Assembly: GCA_034509495.1 (NCBI GenBank)
Contig: CM067508.1
Span: forward strand, 20,638,003-20,702,002
Direction: 5' to 3'
Length of the DNA stretch: 64,000 bases
DNA from: Acestrorhynchus altus
Taxonomy: Eukaryota; Chordata; Actinopteri; Characiformes; Acestrorhynchidae
The translations under genes were made by a program, and so were the position numbers. Within the stretch, counting starts at the first letter, position 1. Each line of letters starts with the position of its first letter. Shown here piece by piece: positions 61,003 to 64,000 of the stretch. The notes below the pieces were generated by a model, which worked only from the letters and a program-made list of their open reading frames with translations, was not told the DNA's origin and ran no database searches.

Positions 61003-62145
61003 GTTGTAAAAACACAAATAACAACAGAATACGATGACTTGCAAATCATTTTCAACATATATTCAATTGAATACACTACAAAAGACAAGATATTTAATGT
61101 TCAAAAGGATCAACTTCATTGTTGTTTTTTTTTTTTTTTTTTTTTTTTCACTCATTTGAATTTGATGCCTGCAACAAGTTGGGACAGAGGCACGTTTACC
61201 ATGGTGTTACATTACCTTCCTAACACCCACAAGCATTTGGGAACTGAGGACACTAATTGCTTAAGCTTTGTAGGTGGAATTCTTTCCTTATTCTTGTTTG
61301 ATGTATAATCAGTTGCTCAACAGTCTGGGATCTCTGCTGTCGCATTTTGCACTTCATAATGTGCCACACATTTTCAACAGGACTGCAGGCAGGCCAGTCT
61401 AGTACCTGCAACATCTCTGATAAAGACGTTGCTTGGATGACATGGCGTCCCTGATTTCCAAAAATATGTGGACACATAAGACCTCAGGACACTTTTCCAA
61501 TTTGCATGAGTCCATCTCAGATGAGCTGGGGCCCAGAGAAGCTGGTGGTGTTTCTGGGTGTTGGTGAGGCTTTTACTTTGAACGGTAGAGTTTTAACTTG
61601 CACTCAGATAAAGCAAATGAACTGTGTTCACTGGACAATGGTTTTCTGAAGTGTTCCTGAGCTCATGTGGTAACATCCGTTACAGAATGATGTTGTATTT
61701 AAATGCAGCCGTCTGAGGGATCAAAGGTCACAGGCATTCAGTGTTGGTTTTTCGGCCTTGCCGCTTACATACAGAGATTTCTGCAGATTCTCTGAATCTG
61801 AATAGATGATGAAATCCCTAAATTCCTTGCACTTACACATTGAGAGATGTTGCTCTTAAACTGGTGGACTATTTGCTCACGCAGTTATTTACACAGAGGG
61901 GAACCTCACCTCATCCTTGCTTGTGAATGACTAAGCCTTTCAGGGATGCGGCCTCCCTTAATACCCAATAATGACACTGACCTGTTTCCAATAAACCTGT
62001 TCACCTGTGGAATGTTCCAAACAGGTGTTTTTGAGCATTTCAACATTCTAGTGTAAATTTGATCAATTTGAACATTATATGTGAAAAGGATTTGCAAATC
62101 TTCCTATTTATGTTTTACACAACATGGGCTTGGGGTTGTAGATCA
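61003..62145 (-). mobile_element. Tc1-like element family D, transposase on minus strand, internally deleted
   Basis: The left end has GACTTGCAAATCATTTTCAA and ATATTCAATTGAATACACTA. The right end (reverse complement) has GATTTGCAAATCCTTTTCAC and then TACAACCCC at the outer edge. The left outer edge is shortened. A T run (61126-61149) has grown near the left end. Between them the minus strand carries transposase pieces; see the next entry. A lone end of this family lies at 35.94 kb. Confidence 0.8.
61240..61960 (-). pseudogene. Tc1-like transposase pseudogene (family D)
   Basis: On the minus strand, from about 61960, pieces read as helix-turn-helix sequence, then KRQGRKTNTECL-like sequence around 61760 (the GRPP/RKPTLN hinge). 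Then come HKWTHAN-like residues near 61510 and finally LDWPACSPVENVWHIMKCKM and RQQRSQTVEQL near 61400-61330. The last piece is the conserved WP--SP-EN-W block just before the third catalytic residue. The segment with the central catalytic Asp has been deleted between about 61450 and 61480. Frameshifts and stops make it inactive. Confidence 0.7.
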
Positions 62146-62290
62146 TTAAATAAATTGTCTGTACAGTATGGGTGTTTTTCATCCGACACAACCAATTTGC
62201 TCAAAATAAATAGATAATTTCTTTATCTTCAGCATAAGCTCATGACAAAATCAGATGCAGTTCCAGAGTGGCCCCAATGTGCACAACATA

Positions 62291-63808
62291 CAGTGGGGAA
62301 AATAAGTATTTAGTCAATCACCAATTGTGCAAGTTCTCCCACTTAAAAAGATGAGAGGCCTGCACTGGACATCATAGGTAGACTCAACTATGAGAGACAA
62401 AATGTGAAAAAAAATTGAGAAAATAATTTTGTCTGACTTTAAAGAATTTATTTGCAAAATAATGGTGGAAAATAAGTATTTAATACCTACAAACAAGCAA
62501 GATTTCTGGTCAGCCAAGCAGACCTGTAACTTCTTTTTAAGAGGCTCCTTTCCCCCACTCATTACTCTGTATTATAAGCACCTGTTTCAGTCGTTAACAG
62601 TATAAAAGACACCTGCCCACAACCTCAAACAGTCACACTCCAAACTCCACTATGGTGAAGACAAAAGAGCTGTCGGAGGACACCAGAAACCGAACTGTAG
62701 ATCTGCACCAGGCTGGGAAGACTGAATCTGCACTAGGCAAGCAGCTTGGTGTGAAGAAATCTACTGTGGGAGCAATAATTAGAAAATGGAAGACCTACAA
62801 GACTACTCAATAATCTCCCTCGATCTGGGGTCTAATGCGAAGATCTCAGTCTGCAACAAAATGATCACAAGAACGGTGAGGAAAAACCTGAACCACAAGG
62901 GGGATCTAGGAATGACCTGCAGGTTGGGACCAACGTTATAAAGGCTACCATCAGCAACACACTATGACGCCAGGGACGATCTTGCAGTGCCAGACGTGTC
63001 CCCTGCTTAAGCCAAGGTCCATATCCAGGGACGCCTGAAGTTTGCAGAGAGCATTTGGATGTTCCAGAAGAGTATTGGGAGAATGTCATATGGTCAGATG
63101 AAACCAAAGTAGAACTATTTGGTAAAAACACAATCCCGTCGCGGAGTCAGAGGACAGTGAATGCGAGTTGCATCCAAAGAACACCATACCAACTGTGAAG
63201 CATATGGGGGGTGGCAACATCATGCTTTGGGGCTGTTTTCAGTAAAGGACCAGGACGACTGGTCCAAAAATATGAAAGAATGAATGGGGGCTGTATTGTG
63301 GAGATTTAGTGCAACCTCCCTTCCATCAGCAAGGAGTGGTTTGTAAGAAAACATTTCAAAAGTCCTGAGTGTGTTTCCAGTCAGTCTTCCCGATCTCAAC
63401 CCCATCAAAACCTTTGGAGGGAGTTAAAAGTCTGTGTTGCTCCACGACAGCCCCAAAACATCACATTGCTCTAGAGGAGATCTGCATGAGGAATGGGCCA
63501 ACATACCAGCAAACAGTAGAAAGCAACCTTGTGAAGACTTACATAAACGCTTGACTCCTGTCATTGCAACAGAAGATATACAACAAAGTATTGAGATGAA
63601 CTTTTGTTATTGACTCAAATACTTATTTTCCACCATTATTTGTAACACTCTTTAAAAGTCAGACAAAATGATTTTCTCAATTTTTTTTTCACATTTTGTC
63701 TCTCATAGTTGAGGTCTACCTATGATGTCAATTAACGGCCTCTCTCATCTTTTTAAGTGGGAGAACTTGCACAATTGGTGACTGACTAAATACTTATTTT
63801 CCCCACTG
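62291..63808 (+). mobile_element. Tc1-like transposon with ~200-bp IR/DR ends and TA duplication
   Basis: Starts CAGTGGGGAAAATAAGTA and ends in its reverse complement TACTTATTTTCCCCACTG, flanked by TA (62289-62290 and 63809-63810). The inverted repeats extend about 200 bases with few differences. Each carries a second, inner copy of the GTGGAAAATAAGTATTT motif, giving an IR/DR layout like that of the Sleeping Beauty-type Tc1 subgroup. Length 1,518 bp is close to the usual 1.6 kb. The transposase inside is broken. A second copy's 5' end is at 43.09-43.58 kb on the other strand. Confidence 0.93.
62652..63597 (+). pseudogene. Tc1-like transposase pseudogene in the IR/DR element
   Basis: From ATG 62652 the frame reads MVKTKELSEDTRNRTVDLHQ, then AGKTESALGKQLGVKKSTVG and AIIRKWKTYK, the first paired-like helix-turn-helix. 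It then shifts and meets a stop near 62810. Later a different frame gives WSDETKVELFG at 63091-63123, the first catalytic Asp (codon 63097-63099). The second catalytic Asp block (DNDPKH region) is missing, by a deletion near 63240-63320. A worn C-terminal piece follows to about 63597. Cut-and-paste transposase in origin; dead here, though its intact ends could still be recognised in trans. Confidence 0.85.
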
Positions 63809-64000
63809 TATAAGACATCAACACAATACATCAGAGCACACTTTGTCCCAGAAACAGACATTATAATGAGATCATTTTTTTTCATAATTTTTGTAACACT
63901 AGTGTCTAAATGCAAAATGCTGCTCCATCAGCAAAGCCTTGGTCCATGATAACCTCTCAACCTTCACATTCAGTGAGAACTCTATTGAGAACTTGTGCTG

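Overview
This window looks like a noncoding stretch of a teleost fish genome, most likely an otophysan (catfish, characin or knifefish relative). The case rests on AT-rich sequence, very many long dinucleotide microsatellites, several Tc1-like DNA transposon families, L2-type LINE remains and a tRNA-headed SINE, plus short dispersed repeats that I associate with otophysan introns and intergenic DNA. The lineage call is from memory of repeat families and is only moderately secure. I could not support any host protein-coding exon, tRNA or rRNA gene. The window is best read as a gene desert or the inside of a large intron.

Layout. 1-9 kb: mostly unique DNA with a non-autonomous hAT element that keeps its 8-bp target duplication (1055-1627), a short palindromic MITE (3774-3965) and a cluster of decayed repeats (8.07-9.29 kb). 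10-16 kb: long GT, CA and CT tracts and a worn 21-bp tandem repeat (12.53-13.18 kb). 16.5-18.1 kb: a LINE reverse-transcriptase tail, a 57-bp minisatellite, and a SINE split by a 303-bp solo LTR with a perfect 5-bp target duplication. 19-30 kb: Tc1-like fragments on the minus strand and a LINE 3' end. 31-36 kb: a microsatellite cluster, a LINE 3' end and three Tc1-like remnants. 39.28-40.45 kb: an element with ~120-bp inverted ends whose interior is not transposase but a 211-codon frame broken by one stop. 41-46 kb: long purine/pyrimidine tracts and transposon scraps. 46.77-49.33 kb: an internally deleted L2-like LINE with ORF1, endonuclease, RT and tail pieces in order. 55.46-56.96 kb: a 1,500-bp spacerless palindrome with identical 750-bp arms. 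60.1-60.9 kb: degenerate telomere-like repeats. 61.0-63.8 kb: two different Tc1-like elements in opposite orientation, the second nearly full length with ~200-bp IR/DR-type ends and a TA duplication.

Nothing here works as a pathway. The content records successive transposon arrivals, replication slippage and decay. The strongest anomalies are the perfect palindrome (assembly artefact or very recent event), the TIR-bounded element with an unidentified open frame, the SINE-LTR nesting, the degenerate telomere-like block and the two old tandem repeats. Several compositionally balanced stretches could be conserved noncoding elements, but that needs cross-species alignment.
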